Shown here in pieces: positions 41,701-52,399 of a stretch of DNA of 64,000 nucleotides. A program made the position numbers and the translations under genes. This DNA comes from Haematococcus lacustris (taxonomy: Eukaryota; Chlorophyta; Chlorophyceae; Chlamydomonadales; Haematococcaceae). Under the pieces are notes generated by a model. That model saw nothing but the letters and a program-made list of their open reading frames with translations. It was not told the DNA's origin and searched no databases. Position 1 is the first letter of the stretch. The number at the start of each line of letters is the position of its first letter. The stretch lies in assembly GCA_030144725.1 (NCBI GenBank), contig JASKMD010000029.1:6061538-6125537 (forward strand). The letters are read 5' to 3'.

Positions 41701-43364
41701 GGATGCGAGGGCTGCAGGAGCTGCCATCTTCCTTGGCCTGCCTGCTTAGCCCTGGGCCCACCTGGCCTAGCTGAGCTGGGCCCCCATTGGTGCGCAGCTT
41801 CAGGCCAGCTTCCACCAGCTTCCCCACAGTCACGCTCTGCCCTGCGTCCCACATACACAAGGTGGCCATGGCAGCTCACTGCGCACCCTCCCCCTAGGAC
41901 ATGGCACAGCTGGGTGGCCTGGAGGGCGGCTGTGTGCGGGGCTCATGAGCTCCCCTGCACGGCATTGCATGGCCTGGATGTACTCTGTGCGGCCTCACTG
42001 TAGCAGCAAGACTGGCAAGCAAGGCAGCAGGCAGCAGGCTGGACTACTGTGGGCTGCCATGACTCCGGGCAGCAGCAGCAGCAGCCTGCCATGCATGCAG
42101 GCCAGGTCAATCAGGTCAGGTCTGGCTGGGTGTGTGGCCTGAGGCAGCGTCCCAGGCGGCCCTGGCACCTGCTGTGCTGATGTCCAGCGAGGTCCACTTG
42201 TCAGGCATGGTGACGCACAGGGCGCCATGGGCTCCTCCCTCACGCTGCCGCACACCTGGAGGCCAGCCACATGGGCAAGAGGGCGCAAGTGGGCTAGGGC
42301 CCTGACCCATCAACATCATCAGCACAATCATCACAGCTTGCATGCCAGCCAGCTTTGCATCCGTCTCCGCATATTGTGGCATTGCAGCATCGGGGTCAAG
42401 CTGCTGGCACGCCTCGGCCAGGTCCAGGCTCAGGCACATTAGCCAAGTCAGGTTGAGGTGGCTGTGGTGGATGATAGTAGTGGCACTGGTGGGCATGTCA
42501 CACCTGGTGTCACGCCTGGTGGGCATGTCAAACCTGGTAGGCAGCAGCACACTCACTGACAATGCTGGCAGCAGGGGCAGCAGGGGCTGGATGGCTCTCC
42601 ACGCTCCAAGCTGAGTCCGCCTGTCGGGGGCAGCACCCAGCACACATGCTGCTGATATACAGACCGGGTGATCCAAAACTGGGCTGTGAGCAGCTGCAGT
42701 CAAAGGCCAGGCAGGAGCAGGAGCACAGTAAGCCTGCAGCACAGTAATGAGTGAAGAGCACCATGCTAACGCTGCCATTGGAAGATTGGCGTATAGCTCT
42801 GGCATTCACAACAGCACCGCACCGGCTGATGTTAAGGTGCAGTGGTGCGCCGCCAGTGCAGCCCCGGTACTGTATCAAACCTGCTTGCGCCTTGCGGACT
42901 CTGGCCCTCTTGCCTGCCCTAAACCCCTAGCTCCCTTTGATATCCTTGCCCCTCTTGATCAGATTGTGTTCTACACTACAGCATGAGAAGATGGTCAACA
43001 GGATGTGGACAGGCCTCATGACGCTCAGCGTTGCCAGTGCCTTTGCTGCTGCAAGGGCCCTCTTTGTCAGCTGCTTTGCCAAAGACAGTCAGGATCATAG
43101 TGGATGCAAGGCTGCCGACAAACCACCCGGGGGGCAGGTGGCTGGACTGGGGTTACCGTGCTCAAGGTTCACCTCGAAGTCAACCACGGTGCTCCCCATC
43201 TTCGATTTGCACTCCACTGGCGACCGCAGCGAGTCGACAAGGATGGAAGAACCAGGCAAAGCATCCGCAGATGAGACCCAATGGGCGAGACACCGCCGCA
43301 GCAGCAAGGTTGGGACACTTCGAGTGCAGGCTACAGCCTGTTGCATGGCAGCAATGTTGGCCAT
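38761..43364 (-). CDS. FAM185A-like beta-repeat protein (DUF4097)
   Basis: FAM185A proteins are built of DUF4097-type repeated beta strands, are probably mitochondrial, and have no established reaction. Eight or more coding blocks appear in the family's order. Exon 1 is 43364-43157 (MANIAAMQQAVACTRSVPTL, Arg-rich, possible targeting peptide). Later blocks lie near 42436-42344 (QQLDPDAAMPQYAETDAKL), 42262-42172 (LCVTMPDKWTSLDISTAG), 41856-41772 (SVTVGKLVEAGLKLRTNGG) and 41473-41384. Further ones are 40765-40618 (GSQVHVSTGQGAVQLKRL), 40164-40036 (GAISIGNMDCSQSGRLRSQG), 39648-39521 and 38985-38761 (TMYLEGWAAAMQRKL). Only the first exon's donor is phase-checked; internal boundaries are approximate and one N-terminal exon may be missing. 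Confidence 0.65.
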
Positions 43365-43451
43365 GAGTAAAGGTAGTGCAAGGTATAGGGTGAGGCAGGA
43401 GTTTGAAGAGTGAGATGGTGACATGGCAGGTGTTTTTGTGGGCTGGGTCAA
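43365..43451. promoter_or_regulatory. Putative bidirectional promoter
   Basis: Only 87 bases separate the proposed start codons of the FAM185A-like gene (-) and the dehydrogenase (+). If both starts are right, the two genes share a compact promoter. No core motif is obvious. Confidence 0.35.
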
Positions 43452-46400
43452 ATGGCGCCCGCTCCCTGGCCGCTCAGGGCTGCGGGGTGGGGTTTCCATG
43501 CAGTACACGCCATCGTGAGCGCGGTGCTGAACGTATTGCTTCTGACGCCTCCCGGCAAGGCGTTACAGCGGACACACACTTACCAGTATCTTGTGGGATG
43601 GGGATGGACGACGTACATGGTATTCTTTCAGGTGCGAGCGAGGCGCACTAGGCGCGCCATGCAGCTTTGGCCAGACCAGCCCCCTTGTCCCTCACTAGGG
43701 CCTCCATTTGAGCCGGATCAGAAGTACCCACTAGCAGCCACTAGCAGCCACTAGCAGCCACTAACTAGATTCGACTCAAACAGTGTTATTGGGCTGTGTG
43801 GAGTAAACCCAGTGTACATGGCACATGAGCCGCCTACCACCTACACTATTGCCTGACCCGAGGGCTATGATGTAGAGTTGGCATGACAAAACATGCACTA
43901 GTTGTAAGCTGATGACAGCTCAAATGGAGGGGCACACTACTGTGCCTCAGCAGGCTGCTGCTGCTGCTGCTGCTGGGCCTTGGGTGGCCTTTGGGTGGCC
44001 TTTGGCCAGACCAGCCGCTGAGCCAAGTGCAACAGACGGACCCCCTCTCCTAGCTACCTCTTTGGTGTGCCGCTGGCGTAACCTCACATGTACCCACTTA
44101 CTGCAGAAACTGGGCATGCAGCACCTTGGCAGCATCGATTCTGTCGGAGGGCCAGTGCAGGGGCTTACTGTCATTGTAACAGGCCCCACCAGCGGCATTG
44201 GCAAGGAGACAGCTGCTGCCTTAGCGCGTAGAGGTGCTAAAGGTATTCCCCCCCATCCCCTCCTCCCCCTTCCCCTCCTGCCCCTCCCCCTCCTGCCCTC
44301 TCCCTCCTGCCCTCCCCCTCCTGACCCTCCCCCTCCTGCCCTCCCCCTCCTGTCCTCCCCCTCCTGACCCTCCCCCTCCTGCCCTCCCCCTCCTGACCCT
44401 CCCCCTCCTGCCCTCCTTCAGTGTCCCCACCTGTGGCTGCTCTCGCTGTGGTGGCGGCTGCAGTGGTGCTTGCCTGCCGCAATGAGGCCAAGGGCGCTGA
44501 GCTGAAGGCAGACATTGAGGCGAGCAGCGAGCGCCTGGGCTGCCCCCGGCCCCAGCTGGAGGTGCGGCGCCTGGACCTGGCCTCACTAGAGTGAGTCACA
44601 CCTGTCAGGCCCAGCCAGCCTGATGACCAGGGCAGGCAGCGAGTCTTGTGACCAGGCAGGCCCAACAGCCCAGCACTGGCCCAGGCACTCAACCTTGCGA
44701 TGATGAGCATGCACCTAAGCATCCAGCCTTGTAGCTTGAAGAGCCTTGCTGCCTGACAGCCTGAAAGCTGAGGAGCCTGCCCAGATGATGGATGTAGGGG
44801 CTGGCTCTGAGGCCAAGCAGGAAGACCACAAGCAAGCAGCATGCCTTGTAGCTCCCTCTGCTCCCTCACTGCCCCTGCCGACCCTTCCCTGGCATGCCAC
44901 TCCAAGCAGCCCACCCTGGCCCTCTCCCTCCCTCCCTCTCTGTGGTGTGGCAGGTCAGTCACAGAGTTCAGCCGGCGCTGGGAGGCTGAGCAGCTGCCCC
45001 TCCACATCCTCATTAACAACGCCGGCGTCTACAGAATGGGCGGTGCGGACAGCTGCTGCTGGGGCAGGGGCAAGGGCAGCAAGGCGCAGGGCGGGGGGGC
45101 GACGGGTGGCTGGCCAGGGCAAGGGGGGCCTTGCTAGCTTCCTCGGCTCCTGGGATGCTGCTTTGCCTCGCCTTGCTGGCTGTTTGCCACAATGCTGGTA
45201 GCCAGGGCTGGGGCTGGGAAACAATGGGAAAACAATGGGAAAACATGGTGGTTAAGAATGAAGACAATTGGGTCTGCTGGCTATTGGCAGTGAGAGGGTG
45301 CCTCGAACATGTGTTAGCTCATCTCACACCTGTAGTCACACATCCTTGCCTGCAGCGCCCCGTGACGTCACAATCGACGGGTTTGAGGCGCACATGGGCT
45401 CGAACTACCTGGGCCATTTCCTGCTCACGATGTCACTCCTGCCCTCATTGGAACGAGGAGCCAAGCAGTCGCCCGCATTCGGCGCTAGAGTAGTGAGGTG
45501 AGGCGGCGCACAGGCAAGGCCACCCTCACCCCTGGCATTGCCCTCCACCCACACTCCTGGCACCGTGAAGAAGAAGAAGACTCCTCCGGCGTGGAAGCTG
45601 GTGTGCCTGAAAGGGAAGAGCTTCCGCCTGTAGGGGGCGCGGCCTGCTCCCACCATCCTGGCACCTTGCCTACCCTCCCTCCCAAGCCTCCCTTCACTTG
45701 CCCTGGGGCGCTGCCTGCCTGCCTGGCCTGCGCAGTGTCAGCTCCTCAGTGCACCTAGTGGCAACGTCAGGCATCAGGCAGGCCGACCCTCACCTGAGGC
45801 AGCCCGGGGCCTACAACGGCGAGCTGGCCTATGCTCAGAGCAAGCTGGCCCAGATCCAGTTCACGCGGGAGCTGCGCAGGCGGCTGCAGGACAAGGGAGC
45901 CGCAGTGCAGGTAGGCGCCAGCGAACTGGGGCAACAGCAGCGCAAGGCTGTGGTCTGATGCCAGGGCAGGGGCAGGGTGGGGTGAGGGACCAGGCAGGGG
46001 CCAGGCTAGGTCAGGTGGGGGAGGCTGGGAGCGAGGCAGGGGGCTGCGGCTCAGTGTGAGCCAGTACCTGACCGTGCAGCGACTCTATGTCCCATCAGCA
46101 TGGGCTGTGTGGAGGCTGGGGTGAGGGTGAGGATTCCGCATGTGGCAATCTTAGCCTCCCCCTTGGGGTGTACCTGGCCACTGGCCCAGCCATAGCCGCC
46201 CATCCCGTGTGTGTGCTGCTTTCCTCTTCCGGCTGTGAAACCGGAATCTGACCTTGTGGGGTCGTCGTGCTGGTGTTTGCTGCCCTGGCCGCTGTGCAGG
46301 TGTTTGCCGTGCACCCAGGCATGGTGCTGACAGAGGTGACCCGCACCCTGCCACCGGTCATCCAGGCTGCCAACAAGCGCATCATGGGGCTGCTGCTGCT

Positions 46401-47188
46401 GTCACCAGCCGAGGGTGAGGGTGTGGGGTGTAGAGGGGTGGTCCAGCTAGCCCCCCATAGGGGCACCATAGGGTCCACCACAGCTTGGCCAGGGGCAACG
46501 CCTCAGCAGCGGCAGCAGCAGCAGCAGCACGCACAGCTGGTAGCTCCGGCACTCTGGGGCACAGTTTTGGGGCACATCACCTAGGGCACTCGGGGCGCAG
46601 AGCACAGAGGGCAGTGGACACGGTGTCAAAGAGGGGGCTCTTGAGGAAGGCAGCAATTGCAGTCAAGGCAGGCGTGGTGGGCTCATGGACAGGCATGTGG
46701 GTGACTGCAGCCCATCCATGCCCACACCACACCATACACTTTCCACTCATTCACCACGTTGTCACGTTCACATTCTCATCAGCACCCATCCACTCAACAG
46801 ATGCCAAGCAGCTTGGTAGCTTGCATGCTGCACCCCGCCATGGCCTGCAGCCACACCATGCTGGCAGCTCACTGACGTCAATCAACAGCTTCACCACTTG
46901 AGCCGACAGCACACCATCAGCAGGTTGAGTGAGGTGTGAGGTGTGAGGTGTGTGTGTGTATGTGTGAGAGCAGGAGCAAGGGCCACCATGTACTGCGCCA
47001 CCGCGCCCTCAGCTCCTCAAGAGGCAGAGGCCACGCACGGCTACTTTGGTGCCAACGCCCAGCCCCTGATGCCCAGCGTGGCGGCGCAGAGCGACGCCGG
47101 AGCGCTATGGCTGTGGAAGTGGTCGGCGCAGCAAGTGAAGCTGCCTCTACAGCTGGACTTGCAGACAACTGCCAACGGGAACGCTTGA
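43452..47188 (+). CDS. Membrane-anchored short-chain dehydrogenase/reductase
   Basis: Eight exons join in phase: 43452-43631, 44107-44242, 44464-44590, 44954-45042, 45356-45497, 45736-45910, 46300-46414 and 46974-47188. They give 392 residues. Exon 1 supplies an N-terminal hydrophobic segment (AVHAIVSAVLNVLLL) and YQYLVGWGWTTYMVFF, so the enzyme is likely membrane-anchored. The Rossmann core follows: TGPTSGIG (NAD(P) binding), VVLACRNEAKGAEL, LHILINNAGVY, then the catalytic Ser region VVSVSSSVHLVA and YAQSK (Tyr-x3-Lys). PG appears in VFAVHPGMVLTEV. The set matches retinol dehydrogenase/WWOX-like SDRs; the substrate cannot be told. Intron 1 holds a Fanzor-like right end, and intron 2 a CT-rich minisatellite. 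Confidence 0.88.
43676..44060 (-). pseudogene. Fanzor-like right end within SDR intron 1
   Basis: Inverted relative to the host gene, this fragment holds the complete conserved right end (43676-43925) and the end of the protein (a Gln tract encoded by CTG repeats near 43960). Nothing of the catalytic core remains. It occupies most of the 475-base intron. Confidence 0.65.
44265..44418. repeat. 15-bp CT-rich minisatellite in SDR intron 2
   Basis: About ten units of CCCTCCCCCTCCTGA-like sequence make one strand almost pure pyrimidine. Confidence 0.92.
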
Positions 47189-47545
47189 CAGCCTGCTGGG
47201 GAGGGGGGCCGCTCCGGGGGGGGACCACATGGTTGGTGGGGCTATTGTGGGATGTGTGTGTTGCGAAGAGGTGGGCAGGCTGTGGGTGTGAGTGGCTGTA
47301 CCCCTCAATGGCCTGGTGCGCAATATTGGGTGCGCAGGGTTTGGACCTGTTAAAGGGGTTGTGTGAGTGAGGGAGCAGGGTGGGGCGGAGCATCAGGCTA
47401 TGCTGGCAGCAGCTGCTACAGCAGAGATTTTGCAAGGTTGGCTCTAATGCAACTCGGGCTCACCTGCAGGCGGCAGAAAGGCTGTTGAGGTGGGAGAAGG
47501 TGCATTATGCTGTCTTTGTTGCAGGCGTGTTGATGGACGCAGTTG
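47189..47545. other. 3' flank of the SDR gene
   Basis: This ordinary sequence after the SDR stop probably includes the 3' UTR. No further exon is supported. Confidence 0.4.
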
Positions 47546-47549
47546 CCGT

Positions 47550-48180
47550 CAAACACAACTCATTCAACAAGGAACAACATGTTTGACTGTGGGTAATCTC
47601 GCTCCTCTACAATCACATTGAAGCATCCTCATTCGCACCCTTGATGACTACAAACCCCACGCTGATGGCACTTTTCCAACAAACCATTGGGCACCCCACC
47701 AAAACTAGTGGATGGGACGCAGCTGCAGACCTGCTAGCAATTTTTCAGGCGGCTGCTGCCGCTGATGGGTCTACACCGTATGTATGGTATGTATGGCTGG
47801 TCGCCCTTGCACATTAGCACATTAGGCGCTTGGGGCTGACGCATCAGGAGACAGCTTGATTTTAGGATAAGACACAAGGTGTCGACACGCAATGCGGGGG
47901 CGGACCCGCACCTGGCGTCGCTTCGTTTCCCACCCTTCCCTTCGATCCTCTCGTTGCTTTCCTTGAGGCGAGCGGGACGCTGCAATGGGACCAACAGGAG
48001 CGACGGGTTACTTCACGGCGCGTAACTCACGTAGCTCATAGTCGGCTTGGGACACGCACCTTTCGATTTCTTTGTCGGGTCCTGCTTTTGCTTGGCAGTG
48101 CCCTTCCGCTTCTTCCGAGCCATTGCGCGATGAGACGGCTGTGGCTTTTTTCTAGCAACTTGAGTTTCCCGTAGATTCAT
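47550..48180 (-). pseudogene. Fanzor-like deletion derivative, left and right ends only
   Basis: On the minus strand, exon 1 starts at 48123 with MARKKRKGTAKQKQDPTKKSK and a GTGCGT donor. Exon 2 follows a CCATTGCAG acceptor with SRSPQGKQREDRREGW. After about 130 bases the sequence jumps to the type B right end (47708-47550), recognised by TTGTTCCTTGTTGAATGAG-like and ATGGTTTGTTGG-like blocks. The catalytic part is gone. Exon 1 differs from other copies by many substitutions but stays lysine/arginine-rich and open. Confidence 0.52.
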
Positions 48181-49354
48181 GAAGTGATAAAGCGAAATGA
48201 AGCGTGGTGACAGCTACAAGGGCAGCATGATCTTGATGACAAGGGACAAGGTCATCAAGGCAGCGTTGCAATGTCCACCCCAACAGCTCAGGATCAACGC
48301 AAGGTCTAGTCGCTACACACAGCTAACGCTGGCATGCGCTTGCGTCGCAAAGTCACAGTGCATGCTTGCATGCAAGTCCGTAGCCGTGGCGCTCATGTTC
48401 CCGCACCCTACCCAGTACTACACCATGCAGGTGTTTTGCAGCCTGCAAGAATGCACAACCATGCACAATACTCTCACAGTCATGCTTCACATCCCTCACA
48501 ACCATGACACATGCACGTCTGCTCATGGTGACGATTAGGAGGCGTAGACGAGTGGGCACTGCTTGCCCCTCACACATTACGGGTAAGCAGTGGGCACTCC
48601 TCTACGCCTCCTCCCGTACCCCATGCCTGCCTGGGCTGCCTCCTTTTGCTCTTGGCCCATGCTTGCTTGGCCAGCCTGCCTAGGGCAGTGGAGGGGCCAA
48701 GCCGGCAGTGGTGCCACACTAGGGGCCCTGCAGAGGCTGTCGCAACTGCAACCCTAGGGCAGGGCCCCTCCCCCTCCTCACTGCCAGGCTGTAGAGCTGT
48801 CTGCACAAGGCCTCGAAGGGATGCTGGGAGGCCCGTCACCACTGGGCGCCCAGGCCATGAAGCAGCGGGTGTGCCAGTGTGGGTGGCTGCAATGCCAGGC
48901 AGCTCAAAGCCTTGTTAGAGGAAGGTCTGCAGTGCGGTCTACTGAGTGCCATGCGGCAGGCTGGCACAGGGATGCGCCGTAGGTCAAGTCAGGGAGGGCA
49001 AGGTGACCCATCCACTGACAATGATGCATCGTGTTGTGCGGCTGCACTGTTCTGCCAGGCCTGTGATGAGGGGCACCTTGATGCTAGGGCAGCCCACCAG
49101 TAGCAGCAGACACCCCTCTATTGAAGCTCCCATTGCCAACGGCCTGGGAGGAATTATGATGGCAAAGGCCCCCACACGGCTGCTGCTTCCACTGAGCAGT
49201 GAAGGGCTTCAGCAGCAGAGGCAACCTGGTAGGGTAAATGTTGAGCAGGTGTGGCGCGCCTGTGGTGATGACCAGCAGCGAGGGACACAGTGCAAGCGTC
49301 ATGCCTTGGAACCCAGGCTGCAGGCACCCATGCTGCCAGGCTGCCTGACTGGAG
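48181..49354. other. Intergenic, no gene recognised
   Basis: Open frames at 48197-48538 (+) and 48946-49362 (+) have no recognisable domains. A 20-base direct repeat around GTGGGCACT(G/C)CT occurs near 48552 and 48591. Confidence 0.4.
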
Positions 49355-51208
49355 TCACTTGAGTCTCAAGGCTGCTGAGGCCAGGCGCTGCATGAGCTCC
49401 AGCTGGGCTGCCACCTCCTTCCTGTAGTTATCTGGCACGGCTGCCAGGCCACTCGTAGTGTCGATCATAAACTGCCGTCCATCTGCAGTCACCGCATGCA
49501 CACTGCAATCGTAATCCAAGCTTGGCAGTGCATGCAAGGCCATGGGACGTAAAGTAGCTACCCAGCAGCTGCTGCCAAAATCCTTAGAATGACACTCCCT
49601 GGCAGGCAACAGAGCAGCTTGCAGGGTATGACACTTGGAGGCCAGCATTGCAGGGCTAGGGTTAGGTTAGGGATAGGTCACAATATCTAGCCTATGCTTA
49701 CAATCAAATTATAACTATAAAGATTATTACTCGCTGTGCCCCACCTGTGGTGCTGATCATGATGGCGTTGGGGTCCTCTGGTGCATACTGGGTGCGGGCG
49801 CCTCTGGTACGACCCCTGGGCGCCCCCACATTGGTCTTGCACAGCGTGAAGCCGGCCATCAGCCCTGGGCCCCCTGCAACGCCCCTCAACACACTGCCAA
49901 CCCCTGTGGAGGAGGCTGCGGGCAGGGCGGTGCTGACTGCGCCTGTGGGTGCAGCCCCCGTGGCCATGCTGGCAGCAGCCCGCATGCAGGGCGTGGCCAA
50001 GGGAGGTGCGCGCCCATGGGCTGGGGTGGCGAGAACAGAGCAGTCCATCGAGCATTGGGCATCTGCATGACACAGCATGCAGAGCATGTGGCATAGGTGC
50101 TGTGGCATAAGGGCTGGATGCTAGAAGCCAGGGCCCTGCAAATCTCTATATCCTTGCTAGTGGGCTGGACACCTCCGTTTGCACTGTGCTGCCAAGTGCT
50201 GCCATTCACAATTGTATCACTCACCATGTGCCCCTGGGTTTGTCACTGCATCTTGAGCTACCGCTGTGCCCGCGGCTTGCTGAACTGCACGACTGAGAGT
50301 CGCTGTTGGCTCTGTATCCCGCACTGGCACTTCTGCAGCTGAGCTTGGCAGAGCTTGATCAACAACCACTGCTTCCTGCAGTCTCGCACCCCCGCCAGCT
50401 GCAGTGCTGTGCTCCTGCTGGTTGACTTGGCTAGTCGGCTGGATTGCAGCTCGCCGCCCTTTCCGTGCAGCTGTTCCTGGGGCAATCTGCGCTACTATCC
50501 GCCCTGCAGCGGTGCGTGCTGCAGTTCTGCAAGAAGTACGTGTTGTACGTGCACATGTTTGCTCCACCTGGCAGGGCACTTCATGCGCCTTCCCTGTTCC
50601 TTGTTCTGCAACAGTGGAAGCAGGCTGCTTGGCACATTCTGCTGCTGGGGACTTTGCGGGCTGTTCCATGGGCCCCCCACCAGCCAGGGCACTGAGCATC
50701 TCAAGGAGCCCGGTCATTGTGGTGGCTCGTGGGTCTGACATGTTGAGATGGAATGCTTCTGCCACCGTAAGCTCACGAAGCTGCGAGCATGGCAAGTTGC
50801 ATACTGACGATGCAAAGCTATCAAGTCAAGGTGCTTAGCTGTCAGCTGCTTGCCTTCTTGGGTATTCGGAGCAGGGCGACGTGCATTTCCTGCCGCAGCG
50901 TTGTCACCACCTCGTGGGACTCCAACAGCATGGCATTGACTGACTGCCGCACTGCAGGACAAGCCGCGTCCAGAGTCAGCTGAGGTCAGGTATATATGTG
51001 GGTCTGCACGCTTACCTGCCGATTCCAAGGCAGCGGACTTGGGACAACCCTGGACAGTCTGGGCTGTCTGAGAGCTCTCATTGGCACACCGCAATTCTGG
51101 AGGATGTTGAGGCGCCTTGCTGTTTGGCACATTGCACTGAGCAGGAGATGGGCCCGCCTCAGCAATTGGCTGAAGCTGTGGACCTGCTTTCCGTTTGCGC
51201 GGCGCCAT
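49355..51208 (-). CDS. Borealin-like chromosomal passenger complex subunit
   Basis: Borealin scaffolds Aurora kinase, INCENP and Survivin at centromeres during mitosis. Five exons join in phase: 51208-51016, 50951-50854, 50780-50225, 50062-49745 and 49482-49355. They give 430 residues. The basic N-terminus (MAPRKRKAGPQ) is followed by a helix, VRQSVNAMLLESHEVVTTLR, leading into VALLRIPKK-LRELTVAEAF. This fits the family's conserved L-R-x-PK-x-R-E segment of the triple-helix bundle. A long disordered Ala/Gln/Thr-rich middle follows. The C-terminus pairs TQYAPEDPNAIMISTT with DGRQFMIDTTSG and a final helix EVAAQLELMQRLASAAL, like the Borealin dimerisation region. Intron 2 begins with GC instead of GT. 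The assignment rests on these two ends only. Confidence 0.66.
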
Positions 51209-51501
51209 GGTGGGCTACACCGCTCGTGGCACTCACGCTATCGCAGCTTTTGCAGCAACATTTGAAGGAATGATAATTGTTCCTGCCAAACTCTCACTAC
51301 ACTGCACATCGTCGCTGCTCCTCGGCCACGTATCTCTGAGTGCTATTGAGAGAAGACAGAGGAGTGAATGGACCCAAAATGGTGCGAGCGCCCCGTCTTC
51401 TAGCTTCGCGGGACGGCGACATATCCAAAGCTTGCACGCGTTAAAGCGGGCTCGTATCTCACAATTCAATCTTGAACGGGCCTGCAGTTCAGTGATTGAT
51501 C
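51209..51501. promoter_or_regulatory. Putative bidirectional promoter, Borealin-like/POLD2
   Basis: The 293 bases between the two divergent start codons should hold both promoters. Both products act in S phase or mitosis, so shared cell-cycle control is plausible. I see no certain E2F or TATA site. Confidence 0.45.
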
Positions 51502-52352
51502 ATGAAGCAGAGGCGGGACCAGATGCTCCTATACCCCGCTGCACAGCAGCTTATGTCAATCAGGTGCCTGGTGCCATGCTGGGAGCCTGGTTTGCGTGTG
51601 GCTAGGTGGGCTAGCAATTCACTGCCCTGTGCTCCACTATCCACAGCGGTAGCAGTGCCTGCGAGGCCAAGTCAATGTGCCTGGATTATATGCAGGACGA
51701 ACCCTTCAGAGTCACAGACCGCAGCTATGAGAAGCAGTATGCTCAGCTGTATTTTGCTCGTCTCAGCATGATGGCCAAGGTTATGCAGGCCCAAGTGGCT
51801 AAAAACTGGCCTGGGATAGAATGTGAGTCCATGCTCCCAACCTGCTTGTAGCAAATATATTTACACACCGTCATACCAGCAACCACCCATTTGAGCCTAC
51901 TGTCAGCAAGCAGGCTGCTCATGGCCGGTGAGGTACACTAGCCATCTTGGTTGCAGTGTTGAAGATCCTGGAGGTAGGGTCTCGTGAGGGGAGCCAGGCC
52001 CTGGCTGTGATAGGCACGCTGTACAAGAATCAGAAGATGAAACCGTCCATTCTGGACGAATACTCCAAGGTGAAGCCCACCACCATCGCCATCAAGAAAG
52101 CACCAGGGACACACATGCAAGCATACAGGGACACACCAGGCTATGCACACCCCAGGCATCAGGGACACTCACCCAGGGCCTGGAGCTACACTCGAGTGCT
52201 GGGTGACTGTGAGTGTGGATAGATGGGGGAGTGTGCTGCAGCCAGCAGCGGCCAGGGGCCCCTGAGGGCGGCGGGCTGTTGCTGCCTTCAAGCCCCCTTA
52301 GTTTTCTGCCCTGGACCCCGCGCCTAGCAGTCACCTCCATCATCATCATCAA

Positions 52353-52399
<47 letters not shown>

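Noticed and set aside
43120..43157. Another RuvC-III-like RWLD relic next to the FAM185A-like exon 1
   Set aside because: Only about 30 bases resemble the motif and the flanks do not match any Fanzor-like copy.
43912..44367. Taking the SDR start at the Met in exon 2 (44116)
   Set aside because: An in-phase upstream exon (43452-43631) supplies the membrane anchor usual for this SDR group, giving a better full-length model.
44221..45019. Minus-strand frames rich in GGxEGxGRRGRVRRG
   Set aside because: Shadow of the CT-rich minisatellite and SDR exons.
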